A stretch of DNA of 64,000 nt, from NCBI GenBank assembly GCA_032622095.1, contig CP136063.1, positions 143,237,950 through 143,301,949 of the forward strand, read 5' to 3'. Of the stretch, positions 1-12,170 are shown piece by piece. A model generated the notes under the pieces. That model did not search any database and was not told the origin of the DNA. It saw nothing but the letters and a program-made list of their open reading frames with translations. The position numbers and the translations under genes are program-made. The DNA is from Siphonodentalium dalli. Lineage: Eukaryota > Mollusca > Scaphopoda > Gadilida > Siphonodentaliidae. Every line of letters starts with the position of its first letter. The stretch's first letter is position 1.

Positions 1-59
1 GGTGATATGCCTAGATAGGATAGGATATTTGATTTCCAATGCACATACACAGAGACGTG

Positions 60-760
60 GCGACAGGGGGAGGGGGTTGTTGGGGGTGTCTCACCCTCCA
101 ACTTTTGTCAAAATTTTCAACAATTGGAAATTTCATACCTGACACAACATTAGTTGGAAATTTTACACCAACAATAGGTTGAAAATGTTCTTGTAGTTTG
201 ATTTTCAAACAACTTATTGTGAGGAATTTATTGTTTTTGGACCAATATTTGCATATTTTCCTTCTTTTGATAAAATTTTTGGACTGAAATGGCCATCAGA
301 TAGAAATTTTCCAACCTTAGGGGTGTCAGGTTGGAAATTTCCAACACTTGGAAAGCTTTTGTCCTGGCCCCCCCCCCCCCCCGTGTCAAGTCAAAAACTT
401 CTAGTTAATTTAAGAAAATTATATTGTCCTACATTTGGTCAAAATTGACACTGCAATTGTCATCAGTTGGAAATTTCCAACTCTATGAATGCTTGAGGCT
501 AGTCAAGATGCCAGGATTTTGCGATTTTCTTGTTCACGTTTAAAAAAAAACTTTCGCCCGGTGTGTCCTGGTCCCTCCCCGTGGCCAATAAAAAACTGCT
601 AATGAGTTTAAGAAAACAATATTTTACTACATTTGGTTAAAATCGTTGACTGAAAATTTCCAAACTAAGGGAGAGTATGAGGTTTGAAATTTCCAACACT
701 AGGAAAGCTTGAGGTCAGTCTGGATGCTAGGATTTTGCGATTTTCTTGTTTAGTTTTCAC
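60..760. repeat. Diverged tandem repeat with TTGGAAATTTCCAA palindromes
   Basis: Two diverged copies of a unit of about 216 bp can be aligned. The phrase 'aggattttgcgattttctt' occurs near 512 and again near 728, and a 'tacatttggt..aaaat' block occurs near 430 and near 628. The palindrome TTGGAAATTTCCAA or close variants of it recur at least six times. A poly-C run lies at 368-382. No coding potential is seen, and the family is not recognised. Confidence 0.6.
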
Positions 761-1448
761 AATTTTCTCAAACCGGGCCGAACAACCATGGTCGGCCCGG
801 TGGGTCCTGCATGGTCTATTGCCCGTAGTCGTGTGCACACCCCCAACGGAAACCCTCTAGCCACGTCCTTGCACATACATATTACATAATAATGATGACA
901 ATTATGGATAATTCTGTCGTAAATTGTGGGGGATGGCATCCTCTGGCTAGACTGTCTTCCTGCCTAATTCGCATTGAAATGAAATTGAGGACTGAAAGGG
1001 TCTTGAAGTGGTGGCGTCGTGGTTGATGTGAGGTCAAAATTTAGGAACCGCTCTTCCCCCATCAGCATAACGCCTATCAGGTCATCCATGATAACAACGA
1101 ACTGAATTTCCACCACATTTATATGACCTGGCATTTATACCTGTATTGCCATAATATATCACGAGAATCCCGGGTCGTACGTTGTGACTGGTCGAATTAT
1201 TGACAATATAAACAGGTCATGATTATCGCATTGTTGCAAATGAGACGATAAGTGAAGTATTAAGGGACTGTATACCAAACACACGCTTTGAGTTGTAAAA
1301 GTGGTACGAAATAATGATGGTACGTCTTCGTCAAAACTCTTACGCGTAGTCGTTTTGCGAAAGGACTTTTTGGCCATACGGATAGACTTACGACTACGAA
1401 TAGCTATCCGTATTCGTAATCGTAAACGTGAGGATGCGAAAGGTCTCT
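761..1448. other. Unassigned sequence
   Basis: No gene, recognisable repeat or conserved coding frame is seen. A short imperfect palindrome built on 'tacgactacgaatagc / ccgtattcgtaatcgtaa' sits at about 1388-1428. Open frames here are short and unrecognised. Confidence 0.4.
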
Positions 1449-2220
1449 AATAACTCCCTTTATACATACTCACATCATCTATGACCATACGGTAACTCTC
1501 TGGTTGTCATCTTGACCTGCACTCTGTATCAAGTTGATCAATTTTGATCCTAATTGGCCAGAATAGCCACAGATTATGATTCATTTCAGTTCTGCCCATT
1601 TATTAAAAACAAATATATCCAGTATCCCAAAAGAGTTTCTCGGCAATATTCCATAAAGCAACTTTAAAATTAATATATTATGCCCCATAAGGAAATGGGA
1701 CAACCAGAATATGACATTTAGTTGTCAGTTGATTAGCTAACATGTATAATAACCAAGTGAGTCACAATTTGTTACATTTTCGGAACAGCAGGGAATAACG
1801 TTTGTGATATATGTAAAAAAAAAAATGGTTGCCATTTTGGAAGCCATTTTGAGTAATTTGGTTTATAAACACAATAGTGTGACACATTTAAGGTAGATCA
1901 AAACAATAAACACCTTTCATACCAAAGATAGTTACATTTTACTTGATTTTTCCCCCGATATTTGTGTCAAGTTTCTGGTAATGTCAGTGGTGACAAATTA
2001 AGTACAAATTAACCAAGGTGCATCAGACATGTTAGTGTTCAATGTTTAGAAGGCAGAATGGCAAATGTTATACATCAACCACAACTTGTAAGCGACTGTG
2101 GGGCACTGGGGGCAATATCTACCATTTTCAATATTTTGGCAGCCAAATATACAGAATAATGGAGTTATTGGGTTCCATTTCTTCACAGGTAACAATTACC
2201 TTTCATCGTTTTTCCGAAAA
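1449..2220 (+). repeat. Left arm (A) of large inverted repeat
   Basis: This block is the reverse complement of 10235-10956, broken only by small indels. It starts at 'aataactccctttatac' and ends at 'tttttccgaaaa'. The arms enclose about 8 kb, including the foldback element at 3677-9647. The left arm has about 25 extra bases near 1491-1516 relative to the right arm. The last ~80 bp (from 2140) are also part of direct repeat B. No transposase frame is visible, so it may be an end of a composite element or simply an inverted duplicate. Confidence 0.85.
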
Positions 2221-2943
2221 GGGAAAAAAAATCTTCTGGAAGTTGCTGGAAAGATGACCAAAATTTATGGAAGTCGGGGTTTATTTACGAACGAATTGGG
2301 TTTTGAACAGTAACACGCTTACTACAACCAAGAAGTTAACATGTGCCTTATACATATATGGTCAACATTCGAGAAAAGTGAATTAAGCTAGGTGGATAAT
2401 GTTCCAGTAGAAATTTGAAAATCAGCAGAAGGTAGTTGATCTTTCTGCATTTCCACAATGAAAGGAATCTTTAATTTTACACTCAAAACGAGCCCACATG
2501 ATACCAAAACAGTGGAAACTTGCAACTTTTGCCAAATCAACCACTCCCGATGTAGCACTTCATGGATGGACGGCCTATAGGCAACATGAGTTGTTTGAAC
2601 CAATCTGCACTGAAGATGTTGCATAGAAATTCTATTGACTGATACCATCACATTTGATAAAATTGACAGTGATAGTGAAGATGAGATTGCATAGTCCGTG
2701 GGGCAGTACTATTGCAACATATGGTATGAATTAGATCCACTAGTCTGAATGACCTTTCGAGTTGAGTAGCATATAGCATAGCATTGAAAGCATTAAGAAC
2801 ACTAACTTGGGGTAGGGTTAAGTTTAATTTTATTTCTGGTCTGGTACACCGTACATGATTATAGAATTTCATGTCTGGTATTGTGGATGAATTTATGCTT
2901 ATTGTGGTGCATGTTTTACAGCTGTGTCCATAAAACTGACAAA
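2140..2943 (+). repeat. Direct repeat B, copy 1
   Basis: This copy aligns in the same orientation with 12390-13131. The shared landmarks, in order, are 'aaatatacagaataatg', 'ttgggttccatt', 'aagctaggtggat', 'caaatcaaccactcccgatg' and 'tggtgcatg.tttacag'. Copies differ at many positions, so the duplication is old. A minus-strand frame is partly conserved between copies (around 2560-2650 and 12740-12846) but matches no family I know and is broken. Confidence 0.8.
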
Positions 2944-3676
2944 GTCATGGGAATTTTTCAGAAATTTTTCACTTAAAATTTAATAATGAACATTTTAGCT
3001 AATTTACCCAAAAAATCAAATATTTAAACAAAATAGACTCTCCTATAACATAAACCTTCTCATATACATTATAATTCCATGATATATGATAATACTCTGA
3101 ATTGGTTAACAAAACGGAACCAAAATGGACTATTCTGACGTGACAGGTATTTTCAGATATAAAATCAGTTTTAGGGGGAGGGTTAATTTTTTGAAAATAT
3201 CTCGGCTTGATGTTGTGATGTTAATATAAATGAATCAGGTATATAAATGCTGAATTTTGTTATATACCACTGAGAGCTTTATACCAAAAACTGAAAATTT
3301 ATAGAAAATATTCTGGAAAACTTTTTTTAAAAAGCACTGCAAGTTATGCATTTTTTGCCATTTTTTTCTGAATGTTTTACAAAAATTGTTGGAAGATATC
3401 ATTTATTGCACATCATTGATGTTAAGCAACCCAGATAGAATAAATATATGATATTCAAGTATATTTTATTCGACATTTGTCTTGTTTTATTGGTTTTCCT
3501 GATTATACTGAAATGTGCAGGTCAAAACACTAAAAAGGTCAAAACAATATATTTTCCACTTGCTCCGCCCTGGATACCTCAATGTTTTGGAACCGCCATT
3601 GGGCAAGGATAATTGGAGATAGTGTCAAAATTTCTACCCTTTCGATTGATACTAACCTCATCTGGGGGCCGGTCTA
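2944..3676. other. AT-rich unassigned sequence
   Basis: This stretch lies between repeat B copy 1 and the foldback element. It contains many A and T runs, no recognisable gene and no obvious second copy elsewhere in the window. Confidence 0.4.
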
Positions 3677-4730
3677 ATATACCTTTATTCGTGTATATGA
3701 ACTGTACTTTTCTATATACTTCTATAAAAATGTTTGTACCTATATTCGTATATCTAAATGCCGTATGTCTAGATACTTACTTAAAATGTTAAATTTGTTC
3801 AAAATACTTATTATATACAACAATTTGTGCATACACTAAATAATTAGTCTTAATTTGTATGGATCACAAATAGTTATACTTCATCAAACGATCTTCAATA
3901 TTATGATGCCGACTATGAAAATGGAATTATAAAAACTACAACTTAATTTTTTTTATTTCAAACTCGAAGAGATCTTAAAATACAATACACACTGTTTTTG
4001 AACATATATATATATATATAGATATATATTAAATATATCAGACCAGATATACGGAAGCACAATAACAGCACCAAAAATAGTTCAATTCCAATTGAGTAAG
4101 GAGTTCAGTCTAAATGAAACGGATAAAAAGAAATTTTGTATAATTATTTAAAAAAAATGTTTGCTTGTTTTTGTTTTGGTTTTGGTTAAAATGAGGAAGG
4201 AATTCAATCTAATTTTTTTAAAAGATGAAATTATTTTTCGAAAAGGGCTATAACATCGGATCAAACCCATATTCGAACTCGATCTGCATTTGGGTTGATA
4301 AACTCATATACAAAAATTGGTTTCGATCGTATAGAAAATGTTTAGTAAAGTGAATAGACATACGGCTGAACGGACGGACGAACGTTGAGTGGACAATCCG
4401 GACGTCGCCACTATGTGTATGTTTCAATGGGTACACACACAAATCATACAATATCAAACTGTGAACTATAGTGTGAAATAGACTGAACTGAAACAACCAT
4501 AACAAAACAGTTTTTTATTCCCCGTGTTGTTTGTTCAATGCTATCAAGTTCCCAAATCAGAACAGATCAGAGCATAAACAAGCCCTATGTATTAAACGGG
4601 TGGAATATCATCTCTGGACCAGAGTAGAGATTTAAGGCATTATCCAAATACTCCAGAGGACAATTTCTCTCAACAATTACTAGCTCAACGCCGGTATAAT
4701 TATAGCACCAAGGTACGTTAATTAAATGGT

Positions 4731-5574
4731 TGAGTAAACCAGTTCTACGTCAACGAGTAAACTTTCTACACTCAACATTGAACGTGAAGTCGATCAACAG
4801 TTTCTACTCAACATGGAAAGTGAAAGATCAACAGTAAACACTTTCTACTCAACGCTGAAAGTGAAAGATCAAGAGTAAACACTTTCTACTCAAAATTCAA
4901 AGTGAAAGAATAAGAGTAAACACTTTCTATTCAGTATTGAAATAGAAATCGATGAAGAGTAAACACTTTCTGCTCAACAATGAAAGTGAAAGATCAACAA
5001 TATACACTTTCTACTCAACGCTGAAAGTGAACGATCAAGAGTAAACACTTTCTACTCAACATTGAAAGTGAACGATGAAGAGTAAATGCTTTCTATTCAA
5101 CGCTGAAAGCGAAAGGTCAAGAGTAAACACCTTCTACTCAACATTGAAAGATCAAGAGTAAACACTTTCTACTCAACGCTGAGAGTGAACGATCAAGAGT
5201 AAACACTTTCTACTCAAAATTGAAAATGAAAGATCAAGAGTAAACATTTCTACTCAAAAGTGAAAGATCAACGATAAACACTCTCTACTCAACGCTGAAA
5301 ATGAAAGATCGAGAGTAAACACTTTCTACTCAACTCTGAAATTGAAATATCAAGAGTCAACACTTACTGCTCAACGCTGAAAGTGAAAGATCAAGAGTAA
5401 ACACTTTCTAGTCAACATTGAAAGCGAAATCGATCAACAGTAAACACGTTCTACTCAACATTGAAAGTGAAATCGATCGAAAGTAAACACTTTCTACTCA
5501 ACATTGAAAGTGAAATTGATCAACAGTAAACACTTTCTACTCAACATTGAAAGTGAAATCTATCAACAGTAAAT
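4731..5574 (+). repeat. 43-bp tandem array, left (short) arm
   Basis: About 20 units of 39-43 bp, typified by GTAAACACTTTCTACTCAAC followed by ATTGAAAGTGAAATCGATCA. Two variants alternate, one ending in 'aatcgatcaaca' and a shorter one ending in 'agatcaaga'. Units differ from each other by several substitutions. There are no unique spacers between units, so this is a minisatellite and not a CRISPR array. Confidence 0.92.
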
Positions 5575-8500
5575 TGAGTAAAAAAGTGTTTACTGTTGAT
5601 CGATTTCACTTTCAATGTTGGGAAGAAAGTGTTTACTTTTGATCGATTTCACTTTTAATGTTGACTAGAAAGTGTTTACTGTTGATCGATTACACTTCCA
5701 ATGTTGAGTAGAACGTGTTTACTGTTGATCGATTTCGCTTTCAATGTTGACTAGAAAGTGTTTACTTTTGATCGATTTCACTTTCCATGTTGAGTAGAAT
5801 GTGTTTACTCATGATCTTTCACATTCAATGTTGAGCAGAAAGTGTTTACTGTTGATATATTTCACTTTCAATGTTGAGTAGAAAGTGTTTACTTTTGATT
5901 GATTTCACTTTCCATGTTGAGTAGAAAGTGTTTACTCTTGATATTTCACGTTCAAGTTTGAGCAGAACGTGTTTACTGTCGATCGATTTTACTTTCAATG
6001 TTGAGTAGAAAGTGTTTACTCGTGATCGTTCACGTTCAATGTTGAGTAGAAAGTGTTTACTCTTGATCTTTCACTTTTAGCGTTGATTAGAAAGTGTTTA
6101 CTGTTGATCGATTTCACTTTCAATGTTGACTAGAAAGTGTTTACTGTTGATCGATTGCACTTTCAATGTTGAGTAGAACGTGTTTACTGTTGATCGATTT
6201 CGCTTTCAATGTTGACTAGAAAGTGTTTACTGTTGATCGATTGCACTTTCAATATTGAGTAGAAAGTGTTTACTGTTGACCGATTTCACTTTCAATGTTG
6301 AGTAGAAAGTGTTTACTTTTGATCTATTTCACTTTCAATTTTGAGCAGAATGTGTTTACTGTTGATTGATTTTACTTTCAGTTGTGAGCAGAAAGTGTTT
6401 ACTGTTGATCTTTTATTTTCAGCGTTGATTAGAAAGTGTTTACTGTTGATCGATTTCACTCTGAATGTTGAGTAGAAGGTGTTTACTGTTCATCAATTTC
6501 ACTTTCAATGTTGAGTAGAAAATGTTTACTCTTGATCTTTCACTTTCAATGTTGAGTAGAACGTGTTTACCTTTGATCGATTTCACTTTCAATGCTGGTA
6601 GAAAGTGTTTACTGTTGATCGATTTCGCTTTCAATGTTGACTAGAACGTGTTTACTCTTTATCGATTGAACTTTCAATGTAGAGTAGAAAGTGTTTATTA
6701 TTGATGGATTGCTGTTTCGATGTTAGGTAGAAAGTGTTCACTGTTGAGTAGGAAGTGTTTACTCTTGATGTTTCACTTTCAATGTTGAGTATAAAGTGTT
6801 TACTATTGATCGCTCTCAATATCAATATTGAGTAGAATATGCTTACTGTTGATCGATTGCTCTTTCAGTGTTGAGTTGAAATGTTTACTGTTGATCGATT
6901 GCACTTTCAATATTGAGTACAAAGTGTTTACTGTTGATCGATCTCACTTTCACTATTGAGTAGAACGTGTTTACTCTTGATCTTTAACTTTCTAGCGTTG
7001 AGTAGAAAGTATTTACTGTTGATCTTTCACTTTCAATGTAGAGTAGAACACGTTTACTCTTGATCGTTCACTTCTAATGATGAGTAGAACGTGCTTACTG
7101 TTGATCGATTTCGCTTTCAATTTTGAGTAGAAAGCGTTTACTGTTGATCGATTGAACTTTCGATGTTGAGTAGAAAGTGTTTACTGTTGATCGATTGTTC
7201 TTTCGATGTTGAGTAGAAAGTGTTTACTGTTGATCGATTGCACTTTCAATGTTGAGTAGGAAGTATTTACTCTTGATGTTTCTCTTTCAATGTAGAGTAG
7301 AAAGTGTTTGCTGTTGATCGATTTCACTCTCATTGTTGAGTAGAAAGTGTTCACTGTTGATCGCTCTCAATATCAATAGAGTAGAAAGTGTTTACTATTA
7401 GTCGATTTCACTTTCAATGTTGAGTAGAAAGTGTTTACTTTTAGTCGATTTCACTTTCAATGTAGACTAGAAAGTGTTTACTGTTGATCATTGATCTTTC
7501 AAAGTTGAGCAGAAAGTGTTTACTGTTGATCGATTTCATTTTCAATATTGAGTAGAAAATATTTACTGTTGATTGATTTCACTTTCAATATTGAACTAAA
7601 AGTATTTGCTGTTGATCGATTTCACTTTCAATATTGAGTTGAAGGTGTTTACTGTTGATTGATTTTACTTCCAATATTGAGTAGAAAATGTTTACTGTTG
7701 ATAGATTTCACTTTCAACGTTGATCAGAAAGTGTTTACTGTTGATAGATTGCACTTGCAATATTGAGTTGATGGTGTTTACTTCTGATCGATTTCACTTT
7801 CAATGTTGAGTAGAAAGTGTTTACTGTTGCTCGATTTCACTTTCAATATTAAGTAGAAAGTGTTTACTGTTGATCGATTTCACTTTCAATGTAGAGTAGA
7901 AAGTGTTTACTGGTGAACATTGCACTTTCAATGTTGAGTAGAAAATGTTTACTGTTGATCGATTGCACATTCAATATTGAGTAGAAAGTGTTTACTGTTG
8001 ATCGATTTCACTTTTAATATTGGGTAGAAAGTGTTTACTCTTGATCGATTTAACTTTCAATGTTGAGCAGAAAGTGTTTTCTGTTGATCTTTCATTTTCA
8101 ATATTGAGTAGAAAGTGTTTACTCTTGATCTTTCACTTTCATCGTTCAGCAGATAGTGTTTACTCTTGATTATTCACTTTCATCGTTCAGCAGATAGTGT
8201 TTACTCTTGATTATTCACTTTCGGCGTTGACCTTTCACTTTAAATGTTGAGCAGAAAGTGTTTACTCTTGATCGATTTTACTTTCAGTGTTGAGTAGAAA
8301 GTGTTTACTGTTGATCTGTCATGTTCAGCGTTGAGTAGAAAATGTTTACTAACGATCTTTCCCCTTTAATGTTGAGTAGAGAGTGTTTACTCCCGATCTT
8401 TCACTTTCAATTTTGAATAGAAAGTGTTTACTGTTGATCTTTCATTTTCAATGTTGAGTAGAAAGCGTTTACTCTTGATTGTTCACTTTCAATGTTGAGT

Positions 8501-8629
8501 AGAAAGGGTTTACTTTTGATCGTTCGCGTTCAATATTGAGTAGAAAGTGTTTACTCTTGATCTTTCACTTTCAGTGTTGAGTAGAAACTGTTGATCGACT
8601 TCACTTTCAATTTTGAGTGTAGAAAGTTT
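5575..8629 (-). repeat. 43-bp tandem array, right (long) arm
   Basis: About 70 units of the same monomer in inverted orientation, for example TGTTGATCGATTTCACTTTC followed by AATGTTGAGTAGAAAGTG. The array is about 3.6 times longer than the left array, so the palindrome is strongly asymmetric. Each monomer contains the self-complementary pair CACTTTC / GAAAGTG separated by 11 bases. Long open frames through the array are an effect of the repeat period and are not genes. Confidence 0.92.
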
Positions 8630-9832
8630 ACTCTAACTCGTTGAAGTAGAACTGATTTACTCAACCATTTAATTAGCGTACCGTTGTGCTATAATGATAC
8701 CGGCGTTGATCTAGTAATCGTTGAGAGAAATTGTCCTGTGGAGTATTTGGATAATGGCTTAAATCTCTACTATGGCCCAGATATGATAATACATAGGGCT
8801 TGTTATTGCTCTGGTCTGTTCTGATTGGGGACTTTATAACATTGAACAAACAACACGGGGAATAATAAAAAAAAAATCATGGTTGCTTTAGTTCAGTCTA
8901 ATTCATTATAGATCGTCCCAGCTTGATATTGTATGATTTGTATGTGTACCCATTGAAAGATACACATAGTGTCGATGTCTGGATTGACCACTCGCCGTTC
9001 ATCTGTCCGTTCAGCCGTATGACTATTCACTTTACTAAACATTTTCTATACGATTGAAATAAATTTTTGTATATGAGTTTATCAACCCAAAATACAGATC
9101 GAGTTCGAAAATGGGTTTGATCAAATTTTTATAGCCCTTTTCGAAAAATAATTTCATCTTTAAAAAAAATTAGATTGAATTCCTTCCTCATTTCAACCAA
9201 AAAACAAAAACAGAAACAAACAAACATACATTAAAAAACAAATATAGTAATATATTTGTTTTGAATAATTAAACAAAATTTCTTTTTATCAGTTTCATTT
9301 AGACTGAACTCCTTACTCAATTGGAATTGAACTATTTTTGGTGCTGTTATTGTGCTTCCGCATATCTAGTCTGATATATATATATATAGATATGTTTAAA
9401 ACAGTGTGCGTTGTATTTTAAGATCTGTTCGAGTTTGAAATAAAAACAATTAAATTAAGTTGTAGTTTGTATAATTCCATTTTCATAGTCGGCATCATAA
9501 TATTGAAGATTGTTTGATGAATTATAACTATTTGTGAAACATTTTAAGTATCTAGACATATGGCATTTAGATATACGAATATAGGTACACACATTTTTAT
9601 AGAAGTATATAGAAAATTACTGTTCATATACACGAATAAAGGTATATACAAAAATGTTGTATAGCACACGAATTAATAATTAACAATTCAATTGTATATT
9701 TGAAGAAAAAAATTGAGATATCACATAACCTCAAAAAATTCAAATTATGGTTCAGTAATTAGTATTATCAGTGCATTACATGGTTATAGGCTGTATAGCA
9801 CATATACAACTGTTTTGAACACCGACTAGGTT

Positions 9833-10228
9833 AGGTTCGTGTCAAACGAAAAAGGTAATGATATTCGTGTATCTGGGCAATTTGATTTGCATTGCGATAT
9901 TTAGTCTCTGCTGACATTGTGGGATTTAGAAAAGTAATAGTTGAAAGTACATTGAGAAATAACATAACCTGTGAATACAAATCTGATATTTACTTACAAA
10001 TTTGGGTATTGGTTTCAGTGATAACATACCCTCTGAAACCAAATATAAAATTTATTGACCCACGAGCAATAGATTAATCACATTTGCATGGATCACATAT
10101 CATGTATATCCATATTGAATTCATAGACTCCAACTTTGATCTAAGGTGTAATTTACAGCTAATCATTCGATAAATTAGTAAGGGTGTATCATATAACATT
10201 ACTAATTGTAATCTTAATTAGTAGATTA
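9833..10228 (+). repeat. Repeat C, copy 1
   Basis: Aligns in the same orientation with 13648-14097, from 'aggttcgtgtcaaac' to 'cttaattagtagatt'. Landmarks are 'gaaataacataacctgtgaa', 'ataacataccctctgaaa' and 'gataaattagtaagggt'. It joins almost directly to inverted arm A' at 10235. No coding function is recognised. Confidence 0.8.
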
Positions 10229-10234
10229 GATAAA

Positions 10235-10956
10235 TTTTCGGAAAAAAACGATGAAAGGTAATTATTACCTGTGAAGAAATGGAACCCAATAACTCCATTC
10301 TTCTGTATATTTGGCTGCCAAAATATTGAAAATGGTAGATATTGCCCCAGTGCCCCACAATCACTTACAAGTTGTTGTTGATGTATAAAATTTGCCATCC
10401 TGCCTTCTAAACATTGAACACTAACATGTCTGATGCACCTTGGTTAATTTGTACTTAATTTGTTACCACTGACATTACCAGAAACTTGACACAAATATCG
10501 GGGGGGGGGGGAATCAAGTAAAATGTAACTATCTTTTGTATGAAAGGTGTTTATTGTTTTGATCTACCTTAAATGTGTCACACTAATGTGTTTATAAACC
10601 AAATTACTCAAAATGGCTTCCAAAATGGCAACCATTTTTTTTACATATATCACAAACGTTATTCTCTGCTGTTCCGAAAATGTAACAAATTGTGACTCAC
10701 TTGGTTATTATACATGTTAGCTAATCAACTGACAACTAAATGTCCTATTCTGGTTGTCCCATTTCCTTATGGGGCATAATATATTAATTTTAAAGTTGCT
10801 TTATGGAATTTTGCCGAGAAACTCTTTTGGGATACTGGATATATTTGTTTTTTATAAATGGGCAGAGCTGAAATGAATCATAATAAAAATTTATCAACTT
10901 GATACAGAGTGCAGGTATGGTCATAGATGATGTGAGTATGTATAAAGGGAGTTATT
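10235..10956 (-). repeat. Right arm (A') of large inverted repeat
   Basis: Reverse complement of 1449-2220. It contains a poly-G run at about 10500-10511 where the left arm has a short C run. Its outer end, 'tatggtcatagatgatgtga', is the first recognisable unit of the adjoining minisatellite. Confidence 0.85.
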
Positions 10957-12170
10957 GTATGATCATGAATGATGTGGTTAGATATACATGTTTAACTATA
11001 TGTTCTTGAATGGGGTGGTCATGGTGAGGTGTATGGGTATACAAGTAGTGTATGGTCATGTGTGAGGTGAATAGGTATACATGGAGTGACTATGGTTGTA
11101 TGTACCTACTGTGGCTGTATGGGCATTGCTGTGGTTTACAGTAAAGCCCTAAGTAATTGACTCCTTAACCATAGCAGATTTATGGGTAACTTTTCAGGAT
11201 TTAGTTGGAAATATCGCTTGTTGTCATTCATCGGAAAACTCTCCTCCGATGAATGGCAACAAGCCATATTTCCGACTAAATCCTGAAAAATTACCTAATT
11301 CTGCTGTGGTTAAGAAGTCGATTATTTAGAGCATTAATGTATGCAAATAACGAGAGTAGCGATATGGTCATATGCGTGTTTGTGTATACATGGAGTGACC
11401 GTATGGTCATGGGTGGGGTTTACAGATGTAACTTGTGTGGCTGTGTCGTCACAGGTGGTGTATATGTATACATGTGTTGTCTGTGTGATCATGGTGAGGT
11501 GAATGGATAAATAGATGTGCATATATGTAATGCGTATAGGTGTGCATTGAATGACAGTAGTCATTATGTGCATGTGTACCTGTAGTATGCTGGATGGTCA
11601 TTGCCGAGCGTGTGGATGGTCATGTGTATATGTACATGTGTATAACGAGTGGCTATATGACTATTCATGTGGCAAAAAGGTATACAATGAGTCATTGTAT
11701 GGCCAATAATGTGGTGAATATGTTTTCAGGCAGTGACTATATGGCCAATGGTGAGGTGAACAGGTACACAGGGAGTGACTGTATGGTCATGAATGTGGTG
11801 AATAGGTATACAGGGTGTGACTATATGGTCACGGGTCAGGTGTAGGAGTATACTAGGTGTGCCAACATGGTTGTATGGTCATGTGTAGGGTGTACGGGTA
11901 TACACAAGTGAGGTTGTAAGGTTATGGAGAGGTATGTGTATAAAATGAGGGGCAATATCACCATTAGTGAGGTGCATATGTTTAACTGGAGTGATTCTTT
12001 AGTCATGGTTGGGGAGTATGTGTATATGTTGCGTGGGTATTATGCCATGTGTTTGGTAAAAATGAGTGCAGGGAGTGAAGCATGACCAATGCTGAGGTGA
12101 ATAGGAATACAAGGATTGACTGTATGATCATGAATGATCGTCACCTGGTGTGCCTGCATGGTGACTTGTG
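10957..12170 (+). repeat. Degenerate minisatellite, unit about 45-50 bp
   Basis: Repeated phrases 'tgactgtatggtcatgaatg' and 'ggtgaataggtatacaggg' recur at roughly 45-50 bp spacing with heavy divergence. The array is split by a hairpin MITE at 11139-11339. Open frames on both strands follow the repeat period and are not genes. Confidence 0.8.
11139..11339. mobile_element. Hairpin MITE, Tc1/mariner-like
   Basis: A 201-bp palindromic element flanked by TA dinucleotides (11137-11138 and 11340-11341). The left arm starts CAGTAAAGCCCTAAGTAATT and the right arm, read inward, starts CATTAATGCTCTAAATAATC. The arms (about 95 bp each) pair along most of their length around the 11-base loop AAAACTCTCCT at 11235-11245. 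A TA target site and a CA-starting terminus fit Tc1/mariner-derived MITEs. It has no coding capacity and sits inside the minisatellite. Confidence 0.75.

Larger units (their letters stand above)
3677..9647. mobile_element. Giant foldback-type element with tandem-repeat arms
   Basis: A 6-kb inverted-repeat structure. The left outer arm (3677-4730) is the reverse complement of the right outer arm (8630-9647). Terminal sequence is TATACCTTTATTCG at the left and its complement at the right. Inside the outer arms lie arrays of a 39-43 bp unit, in one orientation at 4731-5574 and in the opposite orientation at 5575-8629, with no unique central spacer. The architecture matches Foldback (FB) elements of Drosophila and TU elements of sea urchin, whose long inverted ends carry tandem subrepeats. 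No transposase is visible, so this copy would be non-autonomous. No target-site duplication could be fixed because the ends lie in TA-rich sequence. The alternative is a large palindromic satellite locus rather than a transposon. Confidence 0.8.

Noticed and set aside
2388-2872. Minus-strand frames partly conserved in the second B copy (12550-12846), considered as a transposon protein
   Set aside because: Conservation is limited to about 30 residues, both copies break after it, and the match can be explained by DNA-level repeat homology.
4731-8629. Regular short repeats that could suggest a CRISPR array
   Set aside because: There are no unique spacers: the units abut each other and vary by substitution. 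The context is eukaryotic and the arrays are inverted.
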